From: Acidobacteriota bacterium
GTDB lineage: Bacteria > Acidobacteriota > Terriglobia > Acidiferrales > UBA7541
Direction: 5' to 3'
NCBI GenBank assembly: GCA_013289855.1
Contig: JABCZD010000003.1
Location: 474,222-538,221 of the forward strand
Length of the DNA stretch: 64,000 bases
Within the stretch, counting starts at the first letter, position 1; each line of letters opens with the position of its first letter. The notes beneath the pieces are model-generated. The model saw only the letters and a list, made by a program, of their open reading frames with translations. It did not search any database and was not told the origin of the DNA. Positions 25,711-32,547 of this stretch are shown piece after piece. The translations under genes were made by a program, and so were the position numbers.

Positions 25711-26518
25711 GCCCTTGAACCCGCCCGAAGCCCGCATGCCCTTCGGCTCCGCCGCCGATCAGCTTACCATCCAAACTCCGGAACAGACCGAAGTTGATTT
25801 CGCAGTTGCGGGAATCGGCAGCCGCTTCCTGGCGGTGGCGTACGATACGTTGATACAAATATTGGTGGGACTCGTAGTGGGGATCGCCGGACTTTTTATT
25901 ACCGCAGCGGCCGCCCCAGTGGCCCGCGCGGGCCGGATATGGGTGGGAGCCATCTTCGTGATTTTTTATTTTCTTCTGTATTTTGGTTACTATCCTTTTT
26001 TCGAAATTATGTGGAACGGGCAAACGCCTGGAAAACGCAAAGAAAATATTCGCGTAATAAAGGATTCCGGGCGGCCCCTGACTCCGGCGGAATCGATCGG
26101 GCGAAATTTGATGCGCATAGTGGACATAATGCCGGTGCTTTACGGCGTGGGCATTCTGTGCGCGTTTCTGAACAAGAACAATAAACGTTTGGGAGACTTG
26201 GTCGTTGGTTCGCTGGTGGTGCGCGAAAGATCTCTGCAGGAAATGCAGCCTGCGTGGCAATCGGATTTCGGCGCAGCCGTAGGCGGGCCGGCTTTTCTGG
26301 CGGCTGGCGGCGGATTAGCTCCCGAGGATTATGCGCTGATCGATTCGTTTTTGAGCCGGCGTTCGTCGCTGGATTACAACGTGCGGATTCGCATTGCGGA
26401 AGGCGTACTGCAGCGGCTCCGGCCCAAGCTGAATATTGCGCCGGACAATTCCCTTTCTACGGAAAAGATTCTGGAGACTCTGGCGCACGGTCGGCGGGCC
26501 ACCGGGAATTTTTCGTGA
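25709..26518 (+). CDS. RDD-family membrane protein
   Basis: A 269-residue protein with the RDD domain: FAVAGIGSRFLAVAYDTLIQ carries the R and D residues, followed by two or three membrane spans and MWNGQTPGKRKENIRVI. The C-terminal 80 residues form a soluble helical extension. The start is ATG 25709 (or 25736), overlapping the start of the divergent SpoIIM-like gene, so both promoters must lie inside the partner's coding region. It closes the envelope cluster; 28 bp after its stop a tRNA-derived repeat begins. Confidence 0.8.
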   Translation: MPLNPPEARMPFGSAADQLTIQTPEQTEVDFAVAGIGSRFLAVAYDTLIQILVGLVVGIAGLFITAAAAPVARAGRIWVGAIFVIFYFLLYFGYYPFFEIMWNGQTPGKRKENIRVIKDSGRPLTPAESIGRNLMRIVDIMPVLYGVGILCAFLNKNNKRLGDLVVGSLVVRERSLQEMQPAWQSDFGAAVGGPAFLAAGGGLAPEDYALIDSFLSRRSSLDYNVRIRIAEGVLQRLRPKLNIAPDNSLSTEKILETLAHGRRATGNFS

Positions 26519-26546
26519 GCGCGGCCAGTAGCGTCGAGCCGCCACT

Positions 26547-26603
26547 AAAACTCCAATAAAGTGATGTAAATGCTGAAGGTTGGTAGGGGCGGTGGGGATC
26601 GAA
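26547..26603. repeat. 57-bp direct repeat, left copy (tRNA-3'-end derived)
   Basis: Bases 26547-26603 match 30429-30485 with one mismatch (A at 26564 versus T). On the minus strand the repeat carries the T-loop, the 3' T-stem, the acceptor strand CGCCCCT, a discriminator A and CCA of a tRNA, then 34 bp of 3' flank. This is the layout of an attachment site used by tRNA-targeting integrases. This copy lacks the 5' T-stem strand. Confidence 0.8.
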
Positions 26604-26890
26604 ATTGCATCCCAATTCAACAAGTCCTGAATCGTCAATGGCGTAGCGCCGCTGCCCTGCTTCCAACTGGTGTCAAATGGTGTCATCGGTAGAGTGGCAG
26701 TTCTTGCCAGGAAAAGCAGACGATAGAAGAACGACACGAAACTGCCCACGAGCAAATACACGATGGCGTTCGCAACCACTGACATCAGGAAGCCAAAAAT
26801 TTCCCTACCAAGCTCTGGACCGCCACCTGTGTCGGATGCCATTAAGAAACCAAAGGCGGGCCATAGGGTGACCAAGAGCCAATCTGGCAT
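26604..26890 (-). pseudogene. Small membrane protein after Rhs tip, probable immunity gene, truncated
   Basis: The ATG at 26890 overlaps the TAA that ends the upstream Rhs C-terminal frame (TAATG), the tight coupling typical of toxin/immunity pairs. The product opens with MPDWLLVTLWPAFGFLMAS, then a second span ANAIVYLLVGSFVSFFYRLLF. The frame runs on through the direct repeat at 26603 and antisense to the RDD gene down to 26315, so its natural 3' end has been lost or replaced. The immunity role is inferred from position only. Confidence 0.45.
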
Positions 26891-27779
26891 TAGTCGTCGG
26901 CCCGCTCGATGATTGCCTGCATTCCCTCCGCTGTGATGGCCTCACCCTTCGCCACCGTGGAGTGCAAACATACGGTGGTTGCGTCCAATTGGGCCAGTTA
27001 TTCAGGCACATCGTGGCCGTGCTGCCGTGGTACGGTGCTTGAGCAAATGCTGTTGGGTCCTTGCAGTTATCGCTGCATTTGATCTTCCCGCTCTTGCACC
27101 TTTTCTGGATGCATGACCGTAGCTTCGGGTCTGTGATCCCATTGAGATTGCTGCACGCCTCGTCTCCTGCTTGCTGAAGCAACTGTTGCAGGTTTGCCTG
27201 ATGGGGAGCTTGGCTCGGATTGTTGGGCCCGCCACCGCCGATAGAGACGCATGGGTGATCCGTACAGGTCTTATCAATTTTGAAGCGGCCCAAGGGATCG
27301 ACGCTCATTATCGGATTGTTGCCGACGTACACATACAGATTCGGCCCTTCTTTTTCGGGACCTAGGGGATCCTCGCTAAGGAACCTGCCGGTGGTCGGAT
27401 CGAAATAACGTGCCCTCATGTAGTAGAGCGTTGTCTCGGCGTCGAACTCGCGAGCTGTGAACTGGAAGGGATTTGTCAGCGAGCCGCTGGAATTGGTGGT
27501 GTTGCCAAAGGAATCGTAAGTGTAGGTTTGCGCCAACGCTCCCGCCGAATTGCTGAGCGAAGTAACGGTCCCAAGCCCGTCCGTTTCGTAGTAGCTTGTG
27601 GTCGCGCTACGCAGCATGGCAACTGGCTCGTCGAGACTGTCGGTCTGTGCGTACCGGGCGACCACCGCGCCGCTGCTATTTGTTTCCTCGGCCAGATTGC
27701 CAAGATCATACGCGTAAATGGATGTGCCCGAAGTTGAGGATTTATAGATTCTTCTGCCGAAGGCGTCGTATTTGAGGCT
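26890..27779 (-). pseudogene. Rhs core fragment with Cys-rich C-terminal toxin-like domain
   Basis: The open frame begins abruptly at 27779, right after the stop of the 77-residue gene, with no start: KYDAFGRRIYKSSTSGT. It continues through the Rhs core end (YYMRARYFDPTTGRFLSEDP, then VDPLGR at the core/toxin boundary). The variable domain that follows is Cys-rich (CTDHPC, ACSNLNG, CIQKRCKSGKIKCSDNC). Near 26950 the frame shifts: the other frame reads LDATTVCLHSTVAKGEA... and ends at the TAA overlapping the next ATG. It is therefore a displaced, frameshifted Rhs tip. The toxin family is not recognised. Confidence 0.65.
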
Positions 27780-28013
27780 TTACATGTTTCTGGAGACTAG
27801 AACCAAATCCTCGGCATTTTCCGTATCCCGTAAGTAGATATGCCCAAAGTTCTTCGGTTCGAAAATCAGAACGCCGGGGCCGTGTTCTGTCATATGCCAG
27901 TCTGCAGTCGGGATGCCAACCAACTCGACGACAACAAGCTCGATCTCTCCCGGTTCGCCGTGGAACAGTACGCGGTCACCCTTCCGTATTTCTTCGCCGG
28001 ATTGGTATTTCAT
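27780..28013 (-). CDS. Small soluble protein linked to Rhs tips (possible immunity)
   Basis: A 77-residue protein (MKYQSGEEIRKGDRVLFHG...), acidic and beta-rich, without membrane span or signal peptide. AGGAGGA precedes the ATG at 28013. It sits between two Rhs-core scraps, where immunity genes of displaced Rhs modules lie. I recall similar proteins beside Rhs cassettes but cannot name the family. Its own toxin domain is missing: the Rhs scrap upstream breaks off within the core. Function uncertain. Confidence 0.55.
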   Translation of the reverse strand: MKYQSGEEIRKGDRVLFHGEPGEIELVVVELVGIPTADWHMTEHGPGVLIFEPKNFGHIYLRDTENAEDLVLVSRNM

Positions 28014-28086
28014 GGACGTCCTCCTCCGGAAGGCTGACTGATAGGTACTGTGCCCTTGGGTGGTTTTCCACCCCCAAAGCCCCCTC

Positions 28087-28206
28087 GTAAATTGCGTCGT
28101 ACGCGTAGTTCGAAGTCACTCCGGCCTGATAATCGGTCTTCGACGTTCGATTACCGGCAGAATCGAGTCCGTAGCTCGCCCCGTCAATGGTGATTGTGTC
28201 GAAGTT
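28087..28206 (-). pseudogene. Short Rhs core scrap
   Basis: About 40 codons on the minus strand read SNFDTITIDGASYGLDSAGN then RTSKTDYQAGVTSNYAYDAIY, matching the TIDGATYTVDNAGNRTAKTD section of the Rhs protein at 28813-30368. The match ends at 28087, and unrelated sequence leads to the 77-residue gene. It is too short to be a gene and is best read as a remnant of recombination between Rhs cores. Confidence 0.6.
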
Positions 28207-28234
28207 AGAATGCCTGACGCGCCCTTAGTTCTTA

Positions 28235-28798
28235 CTACTTGGATTCAGACCCAAACTGCCCCGGCTTGCCGTGGGCGGCATATTTCTTTGCTTCGTCTAT
28301 CATGTCGCTGCCAGTATCTTCGCCATCCCAACCATCGGCGCTACAGACCACCTTATGATTGGTCTTCACGAATTTTTGTTCCTTCAAATCTATTCGCCAC
28401 GCCTCAACGGCGGTTGCGAGTGCCACATTCCCATATTTCCTGAGGATCATTCCTACTACCACGTCAGTGGGAGCCTGCGCGTCGAAGCAGCGAAATTCAA
28501 AGTGCTTCCCGCCAGCGAATGTTTTCTCACCTGTTATTTGGATCGTGTCCGATATCACGCCGCAACGCGTGGCAGCTTTCGCACGAACTATGAAAACAAC
28601 CTGAGCCTTGTCCCAATGCCGCGAAACAAGATCGAACTGCTGCGTTTTGTCCAGTCGTAAGCTAAAATCTGAGAACTCCGACTGAACGCCAGGCTCGCAG
28701 GTACTTTTTCCGACATATTGTTTAAAGTCCTGAGCACTTGCGCTCTTCGCCGCTAGCAAGAGCACAGCAAGCAAGATTGTACTCCCGAGTCTGTTCAC
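28235..28798 (-). CDS. Secreted small protein, candidate immunity to Rhs M15-like toxin
   Basis: A 187-residue protein with a clear signal peptide (LGSTILLAVLLLAAKSASAQ), so it acts in the periplasm or outside. The GTG at 28798 has GGAGG 5 nt upstream and begins 14 nt after the Rhs stop at 28813, so the two form one operon. Four cysteines (in STCEPG, TRCGVI, FRCFDA and VVCSADGW) could make disulfides. I know no family. Because the preceding Rhs tip looks like a peptidoglycan peptidase, a periplasmic immunity protein is the natural reading. This is inference from order and export signal. Confidence 0.6.
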   Translation of the reverse strand: MNRLGSTILLAVLLLAAKSASAQDFKQYVGKSTCEPGVQSEFSDFSLRLDKTQQFDLVSRHWDKAQVVFIVRAKAATRCGVISDTIQITGEKTFAGGKHFEFRCFDAQAPTDVVVGMILRKYGNVALATAVEAWRIDLKEQKFVKTNHKVVCSADGWDGEDTGSDMIDEAKKYAAHGKPGQFGSESK

Positions 28799-28812
28799 AT
28801 TTTCCTCCGAGT

Positions 28813-30368
28813 TTAATGTCCGTGCGGGTGGATGGGATACGGCTGGAAACCCTGCCCGCCGCCGGCTCCTCCAAAATATTGAATGTGGTAGTAAAATCCG
28901 TCAGCCGGATTGGTGCTGTTAAACTCTGGTTGAGCATAGCTCCCCCAAGTTCTCACCGGTGGGTCTTTTTGCGGGAACGACGATTTGAAACACTTGTCAA
29001 AGAGGGACAGGGAAAGTCCAGGATTCGTGTTGTGACCGATGTCAACTGCCGTTCCCCAGAAGTGCGGATCGCCTTTTGCGATGCCGTTCTTATCAATGGT
29101 CGGATTATGTCCACTGGTCCCGCACGTCACCGTGATGTCGAGCCCCGTGCACTTTTCAAACAGGCCGAGCGAATCCTTTAGTCCAGGGTTAAGACGTCCG
29201 CAGTCGCCATTTTGACATTTCCAGAGCCCCAAAGGATCTTGCCAAAGAATTGGATTTTCACCAGCATAAGAATAAAAACTCGTAAAATCGTATCGCATTG
29301 GATCTTCGCTTAAGAACCTGCCTGAACTTGGGTCGTAGTATCTGGCACGGTAGAAATAGAGGCTCGTTTCGCTATCCACTTCCCGAGCCGTGTACTGGAA
29401 CGGATTCACCAATGACCCGCTAGACGTGCTTAGCTTTCCGAAAGAATCGAATGTGTAAGTCTGCACGAGCGAACCGCCGCTGTTCGCCAACGAAGTGACT
29501 GTTCCCAAGCCGTCCACATTGTAGAAGCTTGTTGCCCCGCTTCGGAGTATCGCCAACAACTCATCAATGTTCTCAGTCTGAGCATACCGGGCGACCACAC
29601 CGCCGGAGGCGTTAGTCTCTTCGATCAGGTTGTTGGCGTCGTAAAGTCCCACGTGTAATTCGTCGTTCCTGTCGAGTCTGTCTTGCTCGTTTCGTTCCCA
29701 TTCGAATCGTAGGTAAACGATGCGTTGGAATTGGCCGTCATTTCGTTCGAAGAGTTGGTCGTGTAGGAGGCAACCCCGAGCGAACTCGTCCTGTTGCCGA
29801 CTGCGTCGTAGGCGTAGCTTTCCGTCGTGGTCGCGCCTTGCGTCGCGGAGAGAAGCTGATAGGTGTTGTCATACCCGTAGCTGGTGGCCACTGCGGTCCT
29901 CTGGTCCGTCTTGGCGGTTCGGTTGCCAGCATTGTCTACAGTGTACGTCGCGCCGTCGATGGTACTGCCGGAGAGTTGATGCAGAACGCTCTGCAGGTGT
30001 GAAAGCGCGTCGTAGGCATAGGTGGTGTTAACGGCGTTTGGACGCGTCAGGCTGGTGCGGCGGCTCAGAGCATCATAGGCGAACCCGAAATTGCCGGTGC
30101 CGTAGGCCGTCGGCGGCGTCAGCGTCTGCAAACGGTTTAGTGTGTCGTAGGCATAGGTGGTCGCGCCGCTCTCCGGGTCCGTGAAGCCGGTGCGATTGGA
30201 CGCGGCGTCGTAGCTATAGGCGTTCGTGAAACTTCGCCCCGTGAGAAACGCGTAGTTGGTTGTGGTGTTCGTCAGCCGCCCCATATTGTCAAACGTGAAC
30301 GCGTACGTGCCAGTCGGGTCAACGACCTGCGTCAGACGCGAATCGTTGTCGTAGCTATAATTCAACAT
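28813..30368 (-). pseudogene. Rhs-repeat protein tip with M15-peptidase-like C-terminal domain, frameshifted
   Basis: Bases 29625-30368 encode some eight YD repeats (YDALSRRTSLTRPN, YDAVGNRTSS and so on) and end at TWDFTTPTT. The next frame, 28813-29652, resumes at LYDANNLIEET and runs through RARYYDPSSGRFLSEDP to WQDPLGL. In intact relatives about 40 residues lie between these points, so an internal deletion has joined two similar YD repeats out of frame. The roughly 135-residue tip after DPLGL has GDPHFWGTAVDIGHN and YYHIQYF, resembling the H..G.A.D and late His zinc ligands of peptidase M15. The N-terminal Rhs shell is absent. Confidence 0.7.
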
Positions 30369-30428
30369 AGTGGTATAACTAGTGGGCGCGGATCGAGAAG
30401 TATGCGGCGAAGTACTTCACTGGTGTCA

Positions 30429-30485
30429 AAAACTCCAATAAAGTGTTGTAAATGCTGAAGGTTGGTAGGGGCGGTGGGGATCGAA
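30429..30485. repeat. 57-bp direct repeat, right copy (tRNA-3'-end derived)
   Basis: This is the right partner of the repeat at 26547-26603, with 56 of 57 bases identical. Identity stops at 30485, precisely the border between T-loop and T-stem of the tRNA remnant described below. The two copies bracket about 3.8 kb of Rhs modules, as left and right attachment sites would. No integrase gene lies between them. Confidence 0.8.
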
Positions 30486-30497
30486 CCCACGACCTTC
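30463..30497 (-). pseudogene. 3' fragment of a tRNA gene
   Basis: On the minus strand GAAGGTCGTGGGTTCGATC then CCCACCGCCCCTACCA reads as variable loop, T-arm (GTGGG, loop TTCGATC, CCCAC), acceptor strand CGCCCCT, discriminator A and encoded CCA. The D-arm, the anticodon arm and the 5' acceptor strand (expected AGGGGCG) are not found in the 80 bases upstream, so this is not a working tRNA. The amino-acid identity cannot be read. Confidence 0.7.
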
Positions 30498-30762
30498 GGC
30501 TGCATTCATTTCATTTCAGAGGAGTTCTCTCCGAACCCACCCTAAGAAGTACCGAATAAACAGGCTCAATCGGTACCCGCGCCCCTGTTTGGGAATCAGA
30601 GCCGTTTCAAGAGCCTCTCTCCATTCTACGACCCGGTTAGGACGAATGGTTGCAAAAAGCCTCCCATATTCCGCTCTCGTTCTCCCTCTACCTGTACTCT
30701 ACGCCATCAAAGCCTTTGCCAGTCCTTCGAGTCGGCGGAGGAATAGCGCGTTCCCGCTGGGC
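30498..30762. other. Gap beside the tRNA remnant, nothing assignable
   Basis: A stretch of 265 bp between the tRNA 3' remnant and the stop of the PD-(D/E)XK-like gene. No ORF or RNA structure here is convincing. It may be the scar of a further insertion or deletion next to the attachment site. Confidence 0.4.
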
Positions 30763-32472
30763 CTATCGCGACGGACCCTCCGGGGCGGACGCATCATCCG
30801 GCAGCCCGAGACGAACTCGGCAGATTTCTCCAAGTTTCTCGATCTCTGCCGTCAACAGTGCCGACGGTCTTGATTCGAGTTTGCTAAGGACCGTGTTATC
30901 GCCAAGCCAGAACGGAAACACCAGATCTTTGTCGCCGTTTAGCCGAGCCATGAGGATGTCATGCAGCGAAACATCCACCAGATACGGGGCCAGCCGCTCG
31001 AAGTCGTCCACCGAGACAGCACTCAGCGGTGATACCGTGCGCGTGAAGTCAGTCCCTCGAATAAGCTCTTGGAATTGAAAGTTCAAGTAAGCACTCGAAT
31101 TAAACGCAGATCCGATGTCGTCTCTGGTAAGCAATACAGGAATGACATTCTCAATTTTCGCCAAATCAATTCCAGAAAGCTGGTCGTGCGCGTTCCGTCC
31201 GAATAGCTTATCAATTGCGTCAGCAAGCTGTCGGACGCCTTTTCTTGCCGCTACCGTCCCCACGAATTTTTTCTTCAGTTCGGCATCCAACACGCTTGCA
31301 TCACCGCCATACTTACCATTTGCTGTGAAAGTGCTGCCCTTGTACTCAATCAGAATGGCCGATGTCCCCGACAGGACGATCCCGTCACAAACCTCGAGAT
31401 CTTTCTTCGAATACCGAGGGTTGGGAAAGAACTTGTTAACCTCGCCGTCGACGGATGAGCCAATGAGCCAAGAAGCGTAGCGCTCAAAAACTTCACCCCA
31501 AAAGGCATGAAATTGATCTCGTTTCTTGGGTTCAACCTGTCCGTTAACACTCCAAAAAACTCCGCTCTCCATCTTATCCGCAAGCATAGAAAGGTCGAGG
31601 GGCCGGTATAGACCGCCGTCATCGAATAGGGGCTTGTTTCTCAGAATCGTGAATTCGTTTCGGTGAGGATTCTTGGTGCGAACCTCGGCGGAGAAGTTAG
31701 CAGCATCTGCAGACATATACGCGAAAAAGTTGTTCAGGTCCTCGGACCTGATAGAGGCACACTTTCTAAAGTAATCGCGACCGACGGCGTAGTCAGTTAG
31801 ATTCAATGAAGCCTTAATTTCTTCCAAATTGAGGAAGCGCGAAAAACAGCCAAACAGAAGTGCGTAGAAAGTCTCGAGATCGAGCTGCGTGGCCTCGCGA
31901 AACAGCTTTCGAATGTCAAAATGGTTCTTCGTACCATGCAATTGATCGGCAAATCGCGTGCTCATCGCAAGCGATCTTGCCATCTTCCTGTGGTAGGTCG
32001 ACGGCCCGTTCGTCTCCATATCAGGAAGGATCGAAGAGATACGCCGTGCAAGCTCCTCGCTGGCTATAGACCGTTTCACCGGTAGCGACGCGAGGAGTTC
32101 ACTTCCCATTAGCAAGAGAATCCCTGCTTCCTTAGCCTCTGGCAGGGTCACGGGACTTTGGTGGGTAACTTCGCAATGTCGAAGCGCCTCTTGCGCGACA
32201 AACAAAAGTTGGTGACGGTGGAATACCGGTCTGCCCGTCGCGAGCAATGCGTTTGCCAGTGGAGGATGAAAAAACGTGCGCACCAATCGCGCATGAGACT
32301 TTTCGTCGTATCCCTCAACCCATTGCGTCAGCACCATGTTTAGGCCGCTACATACTCTCAACAGTGCGCTGCTCGAGAAGTGTTTGAGTCGCTCTATGAA
32401 CTCCACTTCCGTCGCGGGTTTTCCCGTAACCTCTCTGTAGATGATGTAGACCTGAGGAATGTTCGGCGACAT
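30763..32472 (-). CDS. PD-(D/E)XK nuclease-like protein of unknown family
   Basis: A 569-residue soluble protein (start ATG 32472; a GTG at 32517 would add 15 residues). Around residues 355-380 the stretch CDGIVLSGTSAILIEYKGS gives Asp, then IEYK, the D...ExK arrangement of a restriction-endonuclease fold. A glycine/charged segment follows (TANGKYGGDASV). The N-terminal half is helical, with no motif I know. The gene runs with the phosphoesterase gene upstream (76-bp gap). Nuclease activity is inferred from one motif and needs profile comparison. The pair lies beside mobile DNA, so a defence role is possible. Confidence 0.55.
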   Translation of the reverse strand: MSPNIPQVYIIYREVTGKPATEVEFIERLKHFSSSALLRVCSGLNMVLTQWVEGYDEKSHARLVRTFFHPPLANALLATGRPVFHRHQLLFVAQEALRHCEVTHQSPVTLPEAKEAGILLLMGSELLASLPVKRSIASEELARRISSILPDMETNGPSTYHRKMARSLAMSTRFADQLHGTKNHFDIRKLFREATQLDLETFYALLFGCFSRFLNLEEIKASLNLTDYAVGRDYFRKCASIRSEDLNNFFAYMSADAANFSAEVRTKNPHRNEFTILRNKPLFDDGGLYRPLDLSMLADKMESGVFWSVNGQVEPKKRDQFHAFWGEVFERYASWLIGSSVDGEVNKFFPNPRYSKKDLEVCDGIVLSGTSAILIEYKGSTFTANGKYGGDASVLDAELKKKFVGTVAARKGVRQLADAIDKLFGRNAHDQLSGIDLAKIENVIPVLLTRDDIGSAFNSSAYLNFQFQELIRGTDFTRTVSPLSAVSVDDFERLAPYLVDVSLHDILMARLNGDKDLVFPFWLGDNTVLSKLESRPSALLTAEIEKLGEICRVRLGLPDDASAPEGPSR

Positions 32473-32547
32473 CGTCGCTATTCTAGCCGTTTTCGGAATC
32501 GACCGCTCGCCAAGCACGGGAGCATCGCTGAGACTGTCTAGGCAGTT

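Noticed and set aside
26315..26546. C-terminal part of the 191-codon minus-strand frame opposite the RDD gene
   Set aside because: Downstream of the direct repeat it is simply antisense to RDD; only the part before the repeat looks like a real (truncated) gene.
30460..30550. Complete tRNA or tmRNA gene
   Set aside because: Only the T-arm and acceptor 3' strand are present; no D-arm, anticodon arm or 5' acceptor strand, and no tmRNA 5' domain upstream.
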